64,000 bases of DNA from Collinsella sp. (GCA_018382125.1 JAGZQO010000007.1:1-64000); one strand, 5' to 3'; positions 34,037 to 42,605 are shown, counted from the stretch's first letter. Translations and numbers: made by a program. The notes: generated from the letters alone by a model not told the origin.

Positions 34037-35077
34037 ATGAGAAGCCGGCTTTCCATGACATACGACGAATCGGGGCGCGCCGCGCGGTGTCGCGTCGTGA
34101 CGGCGCTGCTCGCTGTTGCCCTCATCGTGCTCGTCGGGTCCAATCTGTGCATCGGGAGCGTGCTCGTGCCCGCAGACCACATCCCCGGCATCCTTTCGGG
34201 CGGCGCGGCCAATTCCATGGAAAGCCAGGTCATCTGGGAGATTCGCCTGCCGCGCGTGCTTTCAGCCGTGCTTCTCGGCGGGGCACTTTCGCTCTCCGGG
34301 TTCCTGCTGCAGACGTTTTTCAACAACCCCATCGCCGACCCGTTCATCTTGGGCGTCTCCTCGGGCGCAAAGTTCGTCGTCGCGCTTACGATGATCGTAC
34401 TTCTGGGCGCGAACCAGGCCATGTCCTCGCCGGCCATGGTGGCCGCAGCGTTTCTGGGCTCGCTTATCACCATCGGCTTCGTGCTCCTCATCGCACGGCG
34501 CATAAGTTCCATGGCCATGCTCATCGTGGCGGGCGTCATGGTGGGATACATCTGCTCGGCGGCGACGAACTTCCTCATCGCCTTCGCCGACGACCAGTCC
34601 ATCGTGAACCTGCACAACTGGTCTTTGGGTAGCTTCTCGGGTTCGAGCTGGGATGACGTCGCGGTCATCGCGGTCGTGGTGATCACCGTGAGCGCATGCG
34701 TATTCGCGATATCGAAGCCCCTTTCCGCCTTCCAGCTGGGAGAAGCCTACGCGAAAAGCGTCGGCGTGAACGTCGCACGCTTCCGCGTGGTGCTCGTCCT
34801 TCTAGCGAGCATGCTCTCCGCCTGCGTGACCGCGTTCGCTGGTCCGGTGTCGTTCGTAGGTATCGCGGTTCCGCATCTCGTGAAGTCGGCGCTGAAGTCG
34901 TCGAAGCCCATCCGCGTGATTCCTGCGTGCTTCTTGGGGGGCGCCATCTTCTGCGCGGGCTGCGATTTGATCGCGCGCACGTTGTTCTCTCCCGTCGAGC
35001 TTTCCATCAGCGCCGTCACCGCCATCTTCGGCGCGCCGGTGGTTATCGCGCTCATGTTGAAGAAGCGGGTGAGGTAG
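34037..35077 (+). CDS. ABC importer permease, BtuC/FecCD family
   Basis: The 346-residue membrane protein has about nine to ten hydrophobic segments and the FecCD signature stretches RLPRVLSAVLLGGALSLSG near residue 72, NNPIADPFILGVSSGA near 96, GSFSGSSWDD near 198 and FVGIAVPHLVKS near 273 (the ATPase-contact loop). It imports the ligand bound by the upstream lipoprotein. It begins five bases after the previous stop and its TAG is directly followed by the ATPase ATG, so expression is coupled. Confidence 0.92.
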   Translation: MRSRLSMTYDESGRAARCRVVTALLAVALIVLVGSNLCIGSVLVPADHIPGILSGGAANSMESQVIWEIRLPRVLSAVLLGGALSLSGFLLQTFFNNPIADPFILGVSSGAKFVVALTMIVLLGANQAMSSPAMVAAAFLGSLITIGFVLLIARRISSMAMLIVAGVMVGYICSAATNFLIAFADDQSIVNLHNWSLGSFSGSSWDDVAVIAVVVITVSACVFAISKPLSAFQLGEAYAKSVGVNVARFRVVLVLLASMLSACVTAFAGPVSFVGIAVPHLVKSALKSSKPIRVIPACFLGGAIFCAGCDLIARTLFSPVELSISAVTAIFGAPVVIALMLKKRVR

Positions 35078-36394
35078 ATGGGGGAATTCGTGCCGCGGCC
35101 CAAAACGCTCGGAGGGGACATTCCATGCTTAAACAGTCCTGAGCTCGCACGAAAGCGCGAGAAGGCACTTTCGGCTCGTGCGGAACTGCGCGCGGAACGT
35201 CTCCTCCGAGCGCAGTCGAACCTCGAAACCCCGGTCGAAACGCAGGCTGACGGAGCGCCGCTTTTCCGCATAAGCGACCTGTCGGCGGGCTACGACAAGA
35301 AGGTCGTAGTCGAAGGTGTCGATCTGGAGGTTCGCGCGGGCGACGTCGTGGCGCTCATCGGGCCGAACGGCTCGGGCAAGTCGACCATCTTGAAAACCAT
35401 CACACGCCATCTTGCACCGCTTGCCGGCGCGGTCGAGCTCGACGGACGGGAGATTTCCCGATGGAAGACGGCGGAGTTCGCAAGGAACCTTGCCGTTATG
35501 CTGACAGATCGCCCCCGGACCGAGCTCCTCACCTGCCGCGATATCGTAGAGGCGGGAAGACATCCCTACACCGGGCGAATGGGCACACTCTCGCCCGACG
35601 ACCATAGTCGGGTCGACGAGGCCATGAAAACCGCACATGTGGAAGAGCTCGCCGAGCGCGACTTCATGCAGATAAGCGATGGGCAACGCCAGCGCGTCAT
35701 GCTCGCACGCGCCATCGCGCAGGATCCGCGTGTGCTCGTTCTCGACGAGCCCACGTCGTATCTCGATATCCGCTACCAGATCGACCTGCTGCGAATACTT
35801 CGCCACCTTGCGAAATCGCGGAATGTGGCTGTCATCATGTCCATCCACGAACTCGAGCTCGCGCAGAAAAGCGCCGACAAGGTGATTTGCGTGAAGGACG
35901 GCCGGGTCTTCCGCGCCGGCGCACCCGAGGACATATTCACGCGCGAGACGATTGGCGAGCTCTACGGCCTTCAACATGGCACCTTCAACGAGCGCTTCGG
36001 CAGCGTGGAAATTGGACGCCCGCACGGCGATGCGCACACGTTCGTCATCGCCGGCGCAGGTACGGGGTCGGCTGTGTTTCGCCAGCTCATCCGGCAGGGC
36101 AAGGCGTTCTACGCGGGCGTTCTGCACGAAGGGGACATCGACTGCGAGCTCGCGCGCGACCTGGCGACGGAATGCGTGGCCGAGCGCGCCTTCGAGCCGA
36201 TCGGGAATAAAACCATAGCCCGCGCCAAAGAGCTCCTCGCCCACTGCGCGCGCCTTATCGTGTGCCCCGCCGCCTTCGGCACCATAAACGCCCGCAACGC
36301 AGAGCTCGTCGAGTTCGCACGCTCGCATGGTATCGGGGTCATGCAAGCGTGCGAAGGCGCATCGGAGGATTCCCAATTGGAGTGGGAAGGATAA
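35078..36394 (+). CDS. ABC importer ATPase, BtuD/FecE type, with C-terminal extra domain
   Basis: A 438-residue protein; typical BtuD/FecE ATPases are about 250-260. Residues ~1-62 are a polar helix-rich leader. The ATPase domain (~65-315) has Walker A GPNGSGKST near 98, ISDGQRQRVMLARA near 200, Walker B VLVLDEPTSYLD near 218 and a switch histidine in SIHELEL. Residues ~320-438 form an added Rossmann-like domain (FVIAGAGTGSAVFRQLI, FYAGVLHEGDIDCELA, RLIVCPAAFGTINARNAEL). The extra domain may sense a ligand or nucleotide; its role is unknown to me. Last gene of the riboswitch-controlled unit. Confidence 0.88.
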   Translation: MGEFVPRPKTLGGDIPCLNSPELARKREKALSARAELRAERLLRAQSNLETPVETQADGAPLFRISDLSAGYDKKVVVEGVDLEVRAGDVVALIGPNGSGKSTILKTITRHLAPLAGAVELDGREISRWKTAEFARNLAVMLTDRPRTELLTCRDIVEAGRHPYTGRMGTLSPDDHSRVDEAMKTAHVEELAERDFMQISDGQRQRVMLARAIAQDPRVLVLDEPTSYLDIRYQIDLLRILRHLAKSRNVAVIMSIHELELAQKSADKVICVKDGRVFRAGAPEDIFTRETIGELYGLQHGTFNERFGSVEIGRPHGDAHTFVIAGAGTGSAVFRQLIRQGKAFYAGVLHEGDIDCELARDLATECVAERAFEPIGNKTIARAKELLAHCARLIVCPAAFGTINARNAELVEFARSHGIGVMQACEGASEDSQLEWEG

Positions 36395-36411
36395 ACTGGA
36401 CTTTCTTTTAA

Positions 36412-36510
36412 GGATCCTCAGGCTACAGCTCCTACGCCAGCAAGGTCTACAAGGCGCCAGAGAACCTCGTGAACAGGAATTTCCACGCCGACGAGCGCAA
36501 CTATGCCTAA
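36412..36510 (+). pseudogene. Remnant of an IS3/IS150-type transposase (orfB)
   Basis: An open stretch of 32 codons, bounded by TAA on both sides and without a start, reads GYSSYASKVYKAPENLVNR then NFHADERNYA. It matches the segment just before the DDE domain of IS150-like orfB transposases (YSSY..., APNLI.RDF.AD.PN.xW). The rest of the element is gone. Its end overlaps the stop of the TetR gene on the other strand. It marks the right edge of the cobalamin island. Confidence 0.6.
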
Positions 36511-37118
36511 TCCAAGCGAGATTCCAGACTCGACAGACCATTGAGAGTCAGATCGTTGGCGACCTCAGAGACGCGCTCGATAGGAACCGATCCGTCAGAC
36601 AGTGCCCACGTGCGATAGATACCGATAATACCCGACAGCAAAAACGCCAGATAGTAATCGAACATCTCGTCCTTGAGACCTTGGGGCAGCAGATCGCGCT
36701 CGGCAATCTCGTGTTCGAGCGGCGCACGAAGACGAGCCATAAAATCATCGAGCGGAATATTCTCGATCAGCTGACGATTGAGCACGAGGTTGTTGCACAG
36801 CGCCTCGTTAACGGTTTTAAAGAAGGTCGCCGCCGCGCCCAGGGCGCGCTCGTTGGTGTCGCCGTCCATGGAGGAAAGCGTCTTCTCGACCGAATCGACA
36901 ATCATCTCCACTACATCGACTGCAATGGCATCGAGCAGGCCGTCAACCGTGCCAAAGTGCACATAGAAGGTTTTGCGGTCGACATTGGCCTCGCGTGCGA
37001 TGGCACTCACCGTAATGTCTGCCAGCGGCTTTTCCATAAGCAGACGCTCGAACGCGGAAAGGATGGCATTGCGGCTGCGAACGATGCGGCGATCAATACG
37101 CGGTTTGCTGGTGGGCAT
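36507..37118 (-). CDS. TetR-family transcriptional regulator
   Basis: The 203-residue regulator has an N-terminal helix-turn-helix domain (ILSAFERLLMEKPLADI, then VSAIAREANVDRKTFYVHFG at about 33-53) and an all-helical C-terminal ligand/dimer domain. ATG 37118 has GAAGGGA seven bases upstream; a further upstream start (37145) has no binding site. An inverted repeat in its promoter (37162-37185) may be its operator. It is followed on the same strand by the island edge, and upstream by the flippase-like gene, a possible target. Ligand unknown. Confidence 0.9.
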   Translation of the reverse strand: MPTSKPRIDRRIVRSRNAILSAFERLLMEKPLADITVSAIAREANVDRKTFYVHFGTVDGLLDAIAVDVVEMIVDSVEKTLSSMDGDTNERALGAAATFFKTVNEALCNNLVLNRQLIENIPLDDFMARLRAPLEHEIAERDLLPQGLKDEMFDYYLAFLLSGIIGIYRTWALSDGSVPIERVSEVANDLTLNGLSSLESRLD

Positions 37119-37161
37119 GGGCGTGTCCCTTCGATATGCGGGCATTCATCAACAGATGAGA

Positions 37162-37185
37162 GATAATCTACGTAAGAGGATTATC
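37162..37185 (-). promoter_or_regulatory. Candidate TetR operator
   Basis: GATAATC (37162-37168) and GATTATC (37179-37185) form an inverted repeat with a 10-base spacer, 44 bases before the regulator's start. Size and position fit autoregulation by a TetR-type dimer. No binding consensus is known for this protein. Confidence 0.4.
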
Positions 37186-37234
37186 CCCCATACAGCACAA
37201 ATATGCCCCGCATCATGAAGAACGCACGACTGTC

Positions 37235-38539
37235 CTACTGCGACTTAGGGCACTTCTTCTTATTGAGTGCCGACGGAGATACGCGAATACCATCGCCTGT
37301 CTGGCGCACATAGGCTTTATGAGCCGGCTTAGCGGCCCCAGAAGCCTTCTGAGCGTGCTTCTTGGGATCAACGGCAGCATTCGTGGGGTGCGGCTTAGTG
37401 GGCGCAGAGGGCGTCTGAGACGTGCGGCCGAGTTTGCGCATCACGCGATCCCAGCGCGCATGGATGCTCTCGTTGTGGGCGCTCTTAAGGCCCAGCAGGG
37501 GCGCAGCCAAAATGGTCGGCGCAATGAACGTAATGAGGCGCCACAGCAGATAGCCGGCGGTCGAAGCCGACCCAAAGAAATGACCCAAGAACAATGCAAA
37601 GCCACCCTCAGCGCCACCAGTTCCACCGGGCAAGGGGACCGCAGAGCTCAGAAGCTGGACAAAGGCGCTCGCGGCCATGACCGAGAAAAAGTCGACCTCG
37701 TGGTGGCCAAAGGCAAGCATCAGGAAATACGGCACCAGATAGAAAAACGCGAGCTGCAGCATGGTGATAAACACGGTGAGCAGCATGGAAGAAAAATGTC
37801 CGGCTGAAAGCTTGAACTTCTCGGAGAAGGAGTAGATCTCGCCATCGACAAACGTGCGCCATCCCTCGATCTTAGTGGCCGAAACACCAATGCGCTCGAG
37901 CCAATTGATGATGCAGTGGGCGACGCGCGTGACGGTCTTAGGCATGAGTGCGACGGCGAAGATGCCCAGCAAGATGCAGCAGTGCCCACCAAAGCTAAAG
38001 ACGCACAGCAGCGTCATGTCGCCATAGCGCTCGGCAAAAAACGGCATGCGAGCAAGCAGTAGGATAGCGCCCCAGGTAACGAGGCCAAACTGATACACGA
38101 TAAAGCGCGTGAACTGCGTGGCTCCGGCCTCGCCCACGTTTTGGCCCGCTTTGGTCAGGCGGTAGATCTGGGCAGGAGTCGAGCCCATCATCATGGGCGT
38201 CAGGTTGCCAAAGAAGATGCCACTCGCCTCGACCGAGATCAGGTCGCGAATGCCGACGGGCGAATATGGGTCGAGCCAGACGGCGATCGCATAGGCCACA
38301 ATGCCAAAGAACAGATACATGAACATGCAGAGGCACGCGACAACGAGCCATGGCGCCTGGACGCTCGACATAGCGGCCCAGAACTGCCCCATCTGTCCGG
38401 TTACTACCAGATAGACGATATAACCCACCAGCACGACGCCGATAAAGATGGCGCCGCGGCGTGCGCTCTTATTGTCATCTCCGCCCGAGGCCTCAACCTC
38501 GACCTGGGGCTTAGACGTATGCTGAGAGGACTCCGTCAT
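37235..38539 (-). CDS. Flippase-like integral membrane protein (LPG synthase TM-domain family)
   Basis: The 434-residue protein has eight or so membrane helices between residues ~30 and 350 and the family's FFGNLTPMMMGSTPAQIYRL near 110 and SAVPLPGGTGGAEGGF near 292. Proteins of this UPF0104/AglD2 type are the membrane part of lysylphosphatidylglycerol synthases or act as lipid-carrier flippases; no synthase domain is attached here. The C-terminal ~75 residues are Lys/Pro/Ala-rich and cytosolic. AGAAGGAGTCTC precedes ATG 38539. It may be controlled by the neighbouring TetR protein. Confidence 0.82.
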   Translation of the reverse strand: MTESSQHTSKPQVEVEASGGDDNKSARRGAIFIGVVLVGYIVYLVVTGQMGQFWAAMSSVQAPWLVVACLCMFMYLFFGIVAYAIAVWLDPYSPVGIRDLISVEASGIFFGNLTPMMMGSTPAQIYRLTKAGQNVGEAGATQFTRFIVYQFGLVTWGAILLLARMPFFAERYGDMTLLCVFSFGGHCCILLGIFAVALMPKTVTRVAHCIINWLERIGVSATKIEGWRTFVDGEIYSFSEKFKLSAGHFSSMLLTVFITMLQLAFFYLVPYFLMLAFGHHEVDFFSVMAASAFVQLLSSAVPLPGGTGGAEGGFALFLGHFFGSASTAGYLLWRLITFIAPTILAAPLLGLKSAHNESIHARWDRVMRKLGRTSQTPSAPTKPHPTNAAVDPKKHAQKASGAAKPAHKAYVRQTGDGIRVSPSALNKKKCPKSQ

Positions 38540-38652
38540 GAGACTCCTTCTAACAGTCAAAATATCTTGGATATTGTACCCGTAAGGGCCATAGGCAGAA
38601 CGCAAAGCTCTGGTTCAAACGGGAATTGCAGACGGTTGTTTGAAAATAAAAA

Positions 38653-38679
38653 ACCCGGCCTTCCATAGGAAGTCCGGGT
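38653..38679 (-). terminator. Terminator after the tRNA-Glu pair
   Basis: Minus-strand CCCGGACTTCC pairs with GGAAGGCCGGG (one mismatch, three-base loop) and is followed by TTTTTTATTTT. It lies 11 bases past the CCA end of the second tRNA gene. Confidence 0.9.
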
Positions 38680-38689
38680 ATCAGATGCG

Positions 38690-38766
38690 TGGTAGCCCGT
38701 ACCAGATTCGAACTGGTGATCTCCGCCTTGAGAGGGCGGCGTCCTAAACCGCTAGACGAACGGGCC
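38690..38766 (-). tRNA. tRNA-Glu (CTC), copy 2 in transcription order
   Basis: The minus strand folds into a full cloverleaf: acceptor GGCCCGT/ACGGGCT, D-arm GTCTAGCGGTTTAGGAC, anticodon stem CCGCC/GGCGG with loop CTCTCAA (anticodon CTC), T-arm ACCAGTTCGAATCTGGT, discriminator A and an encoded CCA. The sequence matches bacterial tRNA-Glu. It is identical to the copy at 38789-38865. Confidence 0.96.
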
Positions 38767-38788
38767 ATAAGACTCAGCAGAAAAGAAG

Positions 38789-38865
38789 TGGTAGCCCGTA
38801 CCAGATTCGAACTGGTGATCTCCGCCTTGAGAGGGCGGCGTCCTAAACCGCTAGACGAACGGGCC
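38789..38865 (-). tRNA. tRNA-Glu (CTC), copy 1 in transcription order
   Basis: Identical in all 77 bases to the tRNA at 38690-38766 and transcribed first; the two are 22 bases apart and share one terminator, so they form a dicistronic tRNA transcript. Encoded CCA is present. The duplication probably raises tRNA-Glu supply. Confidence 0.96.
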
Positions 38866-38992
38866 ACATGACATCTGCACTGCCGTGCTGCGACGAAATA
38901 TATTACGGGACAAAAAACATCAGCGCAAGAAGAAATTCCAAATTGCCGAAAAATTGTCGGCAGGTTATGGAACACGCAGGTAAACTAGGTAG

Positions 38993-40387
38993 CTAATTCA
39001 AGTTGAGATGGACCAAAAGAGCTTCGCGCTCGTTGGGAATGTTGTCTTCGATCACGGCGTCGAGGGCGGAGTTGAGAAGCTGACCCAGTTCAGGCCCGGG
39101 CTTGACTCCGGCACGGATCAGGTCGCCGCCGTTGATGGCGAGCATCTTGAGCGTATAGGGCTCCCCCGCCCTCAGCAGCTCGTGCGCCATCGCGCGCATC
39201 TCCTCAATCGTCTCAACGTAATAGAAGCACGACGGGGCCTTGCCAAGTGTGTCGGCACGCTTAAGGTCCATGAGCTCGTCAATCAGGCGGACCGTGTCGA
39301 CGCCCTCACCCGAAAGCGCGCGCATCATATTGAGCAGACAGAAGCGCTCGGGGCGCAGCGGCTTGTCATGGTATTTGATGAGCAGACACACGTCGCGCAC
39401 CAAGTCGTGCGAGAGCGCCAGGCGATCCATAATGACGCGCGCCTTCTTGGCGCCGAGCTCGGGATGACCGTAGAAGTGTCCGCTACCGGCATGGTCGACC
39501 GTGAAGCACTCGGGCTTGGACACATCGTGCAAAAACGCCGCCCACATAAGGCTCGACGAGGGCGCGACGCCGCCACACAGCGCGAGCTCCCCCGCCACCG
39601 TCAGCACACGGGCGATATGCACGTAGACGTTAAACGCATGATAGACACTGCGCTGATCAAACCCGCGACCCGCTGCCAACTCGGGCACGGCGGCGCAGAT
39701 GAGCTCGGGATAGCGGAGCATCGCGTCTCCCCCATGACCGGTCGAAAGAATGCCCTCGAGCTCAATACCCACACGCTCACGCGCCACGGCATCGAGCAGC
39801 GGCGCGCACTCGGCAAGCGCACGCTTGGTCTCGGGCTCAATCATAAAGTCCAGACGGCAGGCAAAGCGCACCGCACGCAGCATGCGCAGGGCGTCCTCGT
39901 TAAAGCGACGCCTGGGATCGCCGACAGCGCGAATCAGCTTGCGCTCCAAGTCACCCTGGCCGTCGTAGCGGTCGACAAGCCCGCGCTCGGGATGCCAGGC
40001 CATGGCGTTGACGGTAAAGTCGCGGCGCGCCAAATCGTCCTCGAGCGAGGCAGCACGCTCCACACTCTGGGGATGGCGACCATCGGTGTAAAAGCCATCC
40101 AGACGGTACGTAGTGACCTCGATACGCTCGCCATCGGAAATAGCCGTGATTCCGCCAAATTTAATACCCGACTCCACGACCGCAATATCAGCGGCCTCGA
40201 GCGCCGCCTTGGACTCCTGCCACAGGCCGCTACAGCACATATCAACATCGTGGCTGGGGTACCCCATCAGGGCGTCGCGCACCCAACCGCCCACGTACCA
40301 AGCCTCAAGACCAGCCGCCTCAAGCGCGCGCAGGACGCGCAGGGACGCATCGGACGGTTGAGTACCGTTGAGCGAAACATTGCACAT
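38993..40387 (-). CDS. cca: CCA tRNA nucleotidyltransferase
   Basis: Adds or repairs the 3' CCA of tRNAs. The 464-residue protein has the class II nucleotidyltransferase head (AWYVGGWVRDALMGYPSHDVDM near residue 28 with the catalytic aspartates), RRDFTVNAMAW near 120, RRRFNEDALRMLRAVRFA near 158 (nucleotide-selecting helix) and an HD domain (AAFLHDVSKPECF near 285). GGAGGCCATAGGC precedes ATG 40387. It is upstream of the tRNA-Glu genes; because those encode CCA, the enzyme would serve mainly in repair. Confidence 0.94.
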   Translation of the reverse strand: MCNVSLNGTQPSDASLRVLRALEAAGLEAWYVGGWVRDALMGYPSHDVDMCCSGLWQESKAALEAADIAVVESGIKFGGITAISDGERIEVTTYRLDGFYTDGRHPQSVERAASLEDDLARRDFTVNAMAWHPERGLVDRYDGQGDLERKLIRAVGDPRRRFNEDALRMLRAVRFACRLDFMIEPETKRALAECAPLLDAVARERVGIELEGILSTGHGGDAMLRYPELICAAVPELAAGRGFDQRSVYHAFNVYVHIARVLTVAGELALCGGVAPSSSLMWAAFLHDVSKPECFTVDHAGSGHFYGHPELGAKKARVIMDRLALSHDLVRDVCLLIKYHDKPLRPERFCLLNMMRALSGEGVDTVRLIDELMDLKRADTLGKAPSCFYYVETIEEMRAMAHELLRAGEPYTLKMLAINGGDLIRAGVKPGPELGQLLNSALDAVIEDNIPNEREALLVHLNLN

Positions 40388-40489
40388 GCCTATGGCCTCC
40401 TGCGACTATCAAATTGGCTATCGATTGCGTCTGCAAGAAGTCTAGCAAGAAACAGCCTCCACCGCACACGCAAGTCCGATAAACAAAAA

Positions 40490-40518
40490 CGCATCCGTCC
40501 TAGTCTAAGACGGATGCG
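40490..40518 (-). terminator. Terminator after the first 1-phosphofructokinase-like gene
   Basis: CGCATCCGTC and GACGGATGCG form a perfect 10-bp stem followed on the minus strand by TTTTTGTTT. It separates the sugar kinase gene from cca. Confidence 0.92.
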
Positions 40519-40551
40519 AAATAATCAAACTATTCAGACAAGGTGCCGGAA

Positions 40552-41484
40552 CTAGCAGACCTGGCGAACCTCGATGTGCTTCTTATATTCGTCCACCTTG
40601 GCAAAATCACCCAGACCGGGGCACTCGACCACGTTGGCGCCAGTGGCCATCGAAAGGCGCAGGGCGTCCTCGACGCGCTCGGGGGCGTCGTGCCACACGG
40701 ACAGGAAGGCAGCGAGCGAGGAATCGCCGGCGCACACCGTCGACAGCAGCTTGACGTCGAAGGTGCGGTTTGCAAACCAGATATGCTCGCCGTTGGAGAA
40801 GTACGCACCGGCGCCACCAAGGGTCAGCAGCACGTTCTTGGCGCCCTTGGCGTGCAGCTCGGCCATAGCGCCCTTGACGGACTCGTCGTCGCCACCGCTC
40901 ACCTTGATGCCAAAGATGTCAAGCAGCTCGTCGTCATTGGGCTTGATCAGCAGTGGCTCCAGAGCAATGAGGTCTGCCAGCTGATGGCTCGAGATGTCGA
41001 GGACGAACTCGGCCCCCTTAGCCTTGACACGGCGCAGGACCTCGGCCAAGAAGCCCTCGGAAGTGTTGGGGGGCAGCGAGCCGCTGATGACCAGGCAGGT
41101 CATGTCATCGAGCGAATCGATAAGTTCAAACATCTCCTGCTCGTTGGCCTCATTGATGGCGGCACCGGCATTGACCATGTTGTACTCGGTGTCGGGACCG
41201 GCGTTGAGGAACACATTGACGCGCGTAATACCGTCGGTCCACACGGGCTTGACGGGCACGCCCAGGGCCTCGGCGCCCTTAACGATAAACTCACCCGAGA
41301 AGCCGGCGAAGAAACCCAGGATCGTGGTGTCGACACCGTAGTGGTCAAGCGTAAACGAGACGTTGAGGCCCTTGCCGTTGGGCGTGTAGACGGCATTGCG
41401 GGTACGCGTGACGGTATTGGCAGCAAGGCCGTCGCAGGCGATGTTGTAGTCAATGGCGGGATTTGCAGTGAGCGTGTAAATCAT
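40552..41484 (-). CDS. PfkB-family hexose kinase, 1-phosphofructokinase-like (A)
   Basis: The 310-residue kinase starts MIYTLTANPAIDYN, the usual 1-phosphofructokinase/tagatose-6-phosphate kinase opening. GKGLNVSFTL is near 48, GFFAGFSGEF near 68, CLVISGSLPP near 128, and the catalytic loop SVCAGDSSLAAFL near 247. The catalytic Asp is kept, but the usual GAGD reads CAGD. It is about 50 percent alike by eye to the next gene. With the PTS genes nearby it probably phosphorylates fructose 1-phosphate or a related sugar phosphate. No good match decides between fruK and lacC. Confidence 0.85.
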   Translation of the reverse strand: MIYTLTANPAIDYNIACDGLAANTVTRTRNAVYTPNGKGLNVSFTLDHYGVDTTILGFFAGFSGEFIVKGAEALGVPVKPVWTDGITRVNVFLNAGPDTEYNMVNAGAAINEANEQEMFELIDSLDDMTCLVISGSLPPNTSEGFLAEVLRRVKAKGAEFVLDISSHQLADLIALEPLLIKPNDDELLDIFGIKVSGGDDESVKGAMAELHAKGAKNVLLTLGGAGAYFSNGEHIWFANRTFDVKLLSTVCAGDSSLAAFLSVWHDAPERVEDALRLSMATGANVVECPGLGDFAKVDEYKKHIEVRQVC

Positions 41485-41618
41485 GAATGTTCCTTTCACG
41501 AAGCAACGTGTTAATGAAAGTATATTCCACGCATCGGTAAAAGGCCAGGACAACTCGGTGAACGGTGTGGAAGCGATGAAGTACGGCAGGACACCTCTCC
41601 CCCGTGGCGGAACAAAAA

Positions 41619-41644
41619 GGCGCCCCAGCCGAAACCGGGGCGCC
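41619..41644 (-). terminator. Terminator between the two PfkB-type kinase genes
   Basis: GGCGCCCC pairs with GGGGCGCC (outer part of a stem with a CGG...CTG interior) and is followed by TTTTTGTT on the minus strand. The two kinases are thus probably separate units, with gene A having its own promoter in the 134 bases after it. Confidence 0.88.
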
Positions 41645-41672
41645 ACATGCGCACGAATATGTCGCGTTTCGA

Positions 41673-42605
41673 TTACTGACGATCGAGCTTGCGGACAGCA
41701 ACGCGCTTGCTGTACTCGTCGACGTGACCGAAGTCGCCGATGCCGACAGACTCGGCAACGTTGGCGCCGGTGGCCATAGCGAGCTTCATGGCCTCCTCGA
41801 CGTTGTCGCGATCCCTGTACCACTTGTGCAGGAACGCAGCGAGGGTGCAGTCGCCGGCGCAGACGGAAGAAACCAGCTTGATGTTGAACTCACGCTTGGC
41901 GTACCAGATGTCCTCGCCGTTAGAGAAGTAAGCGTCGCCGCGGCTACCACGGGTGAGCAGCACGTTCTGAACGCCAGCGTCGTGAGCCATCTTCATGGCA
42001 ACGCGGACCTCGTCGTCGGTGTCGACCGGCACGCCGAAGATGGCCTTCATCTCGTGATGGTTCGGCTTGATGAGCAGAGGCTTCTTGTGAGCGAGCTCCT
42101 TGAGCTTGTCGGAGGACAGGTCCAGGACGACATCAGCGCCACGAGCCTGAGCGTGCTCCATGACCTGAGCCAGGAAGTCAGGCGTAGCTTTGGGAGGCAC
42201 GGAGCCGGAAACGATCAGGCACTCGAGATCGCCCGCGGTGTCCAGGATGTTGTAGAGCTCCTCCTGGTGCTGCGGCGTGATCGGAGCACCCGGGTTCAGG
42301 ATGCCGTACTCGTGCTGGCCATCGTTGACGTAGGTGTTAATGCGCGTGATACCGTCGGTCCAGACCGGGCGGCAGAGGCAACCCAGGTTCATGACCTCCT
42401 CGACGATGAACTTGCCCGTGAAGCCGGCGAAGAAGCCGAGCGCGACGGTGTCGACGCCCATCTTCTTAAAGGCGAAGGACACGTCGAGGCCCTTGCCGTT
42501 AGCCGTGTAGCTGGCCGAGCCGGTGCGGACGTTCTCGTCGGGCTCGAGCGGAGAGCTCGAAACCGTCATGTCGACAGCCGGGTTAGCGGTTAGCGTGTAG
42601 AACAT
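41673..42605 (-). CDS. PfkB-family hexose kinase, 1-phosphofructokinase-like (B)
   Basis: A second kinase, also 310 residues, tandem with the first. It starts MFYTLTANPAVDMTV and has GKGLDVSFAF near 37, GFFAGFTGKF near 56, CLIVSGSVPP near 128 and SVCAGDCTLAAFL near 248, again CAGD in place of GAGD. It lies 74 bases after ptsI on the same strand and so may be part of the ptsI transcript. Equal length and end-to-end similarity point to local duplication with divergence, perhaps for different sugar phosphates. Confidence 0.86.
   Translation of the reverse strand: MFYTLTANPAVDMTVSSSPLEPDENVRTGSASYTANGKGLDVSFAFKKMGVDTVALGFFAGFTGKFIVEEVMNLGCLCRPVWTDGITRINTYVNDGQHEYGILNPGAPITPQHQEELYNILDTAGDLECLIVSGSVPPKATPDFLAQVMEHAQARGADVVLDLSSDKLKELAHKKPLLIKPNHHEMKAIFGVPVDTDDEVRVAMKMAHDAGVQNVLLTRGSRGDAYFSNGEDIWYAKREFNIKLVSSVCAGDCTLAAFLHKWYRDRDNVEEAMKLAMATGANVAESVGIGDFGHVDEYSKRVAVRKLDRQ

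Larger units (their letters stand above)
14527..36510. other. Cobalamin biosynthesis and uptake island
   Basis: This block holds 17 minus-strand cob/cbi genes and 5 plus-strand chelatase/uptake genes. Its codon use is markedly GC-richer (many GCG, CGC, TTC) than the macB operon to the left and the TetR gene to the right. The left junction carries a palindrome also found at 45175-45245, and the right junction carries a transposase fragment. I infer acquisition as one unit. No integrase or tRNA junction is seen. Confidence 0.55.

Noticed and set aside
38689..38871. Short open frames over the tRNA genes repeating a FELVISALRGRRPKPLDE pattern
   Set aside because: This is the well-known false translation of tRNA-Glu sequence; the region is explained by two tRNA genes.
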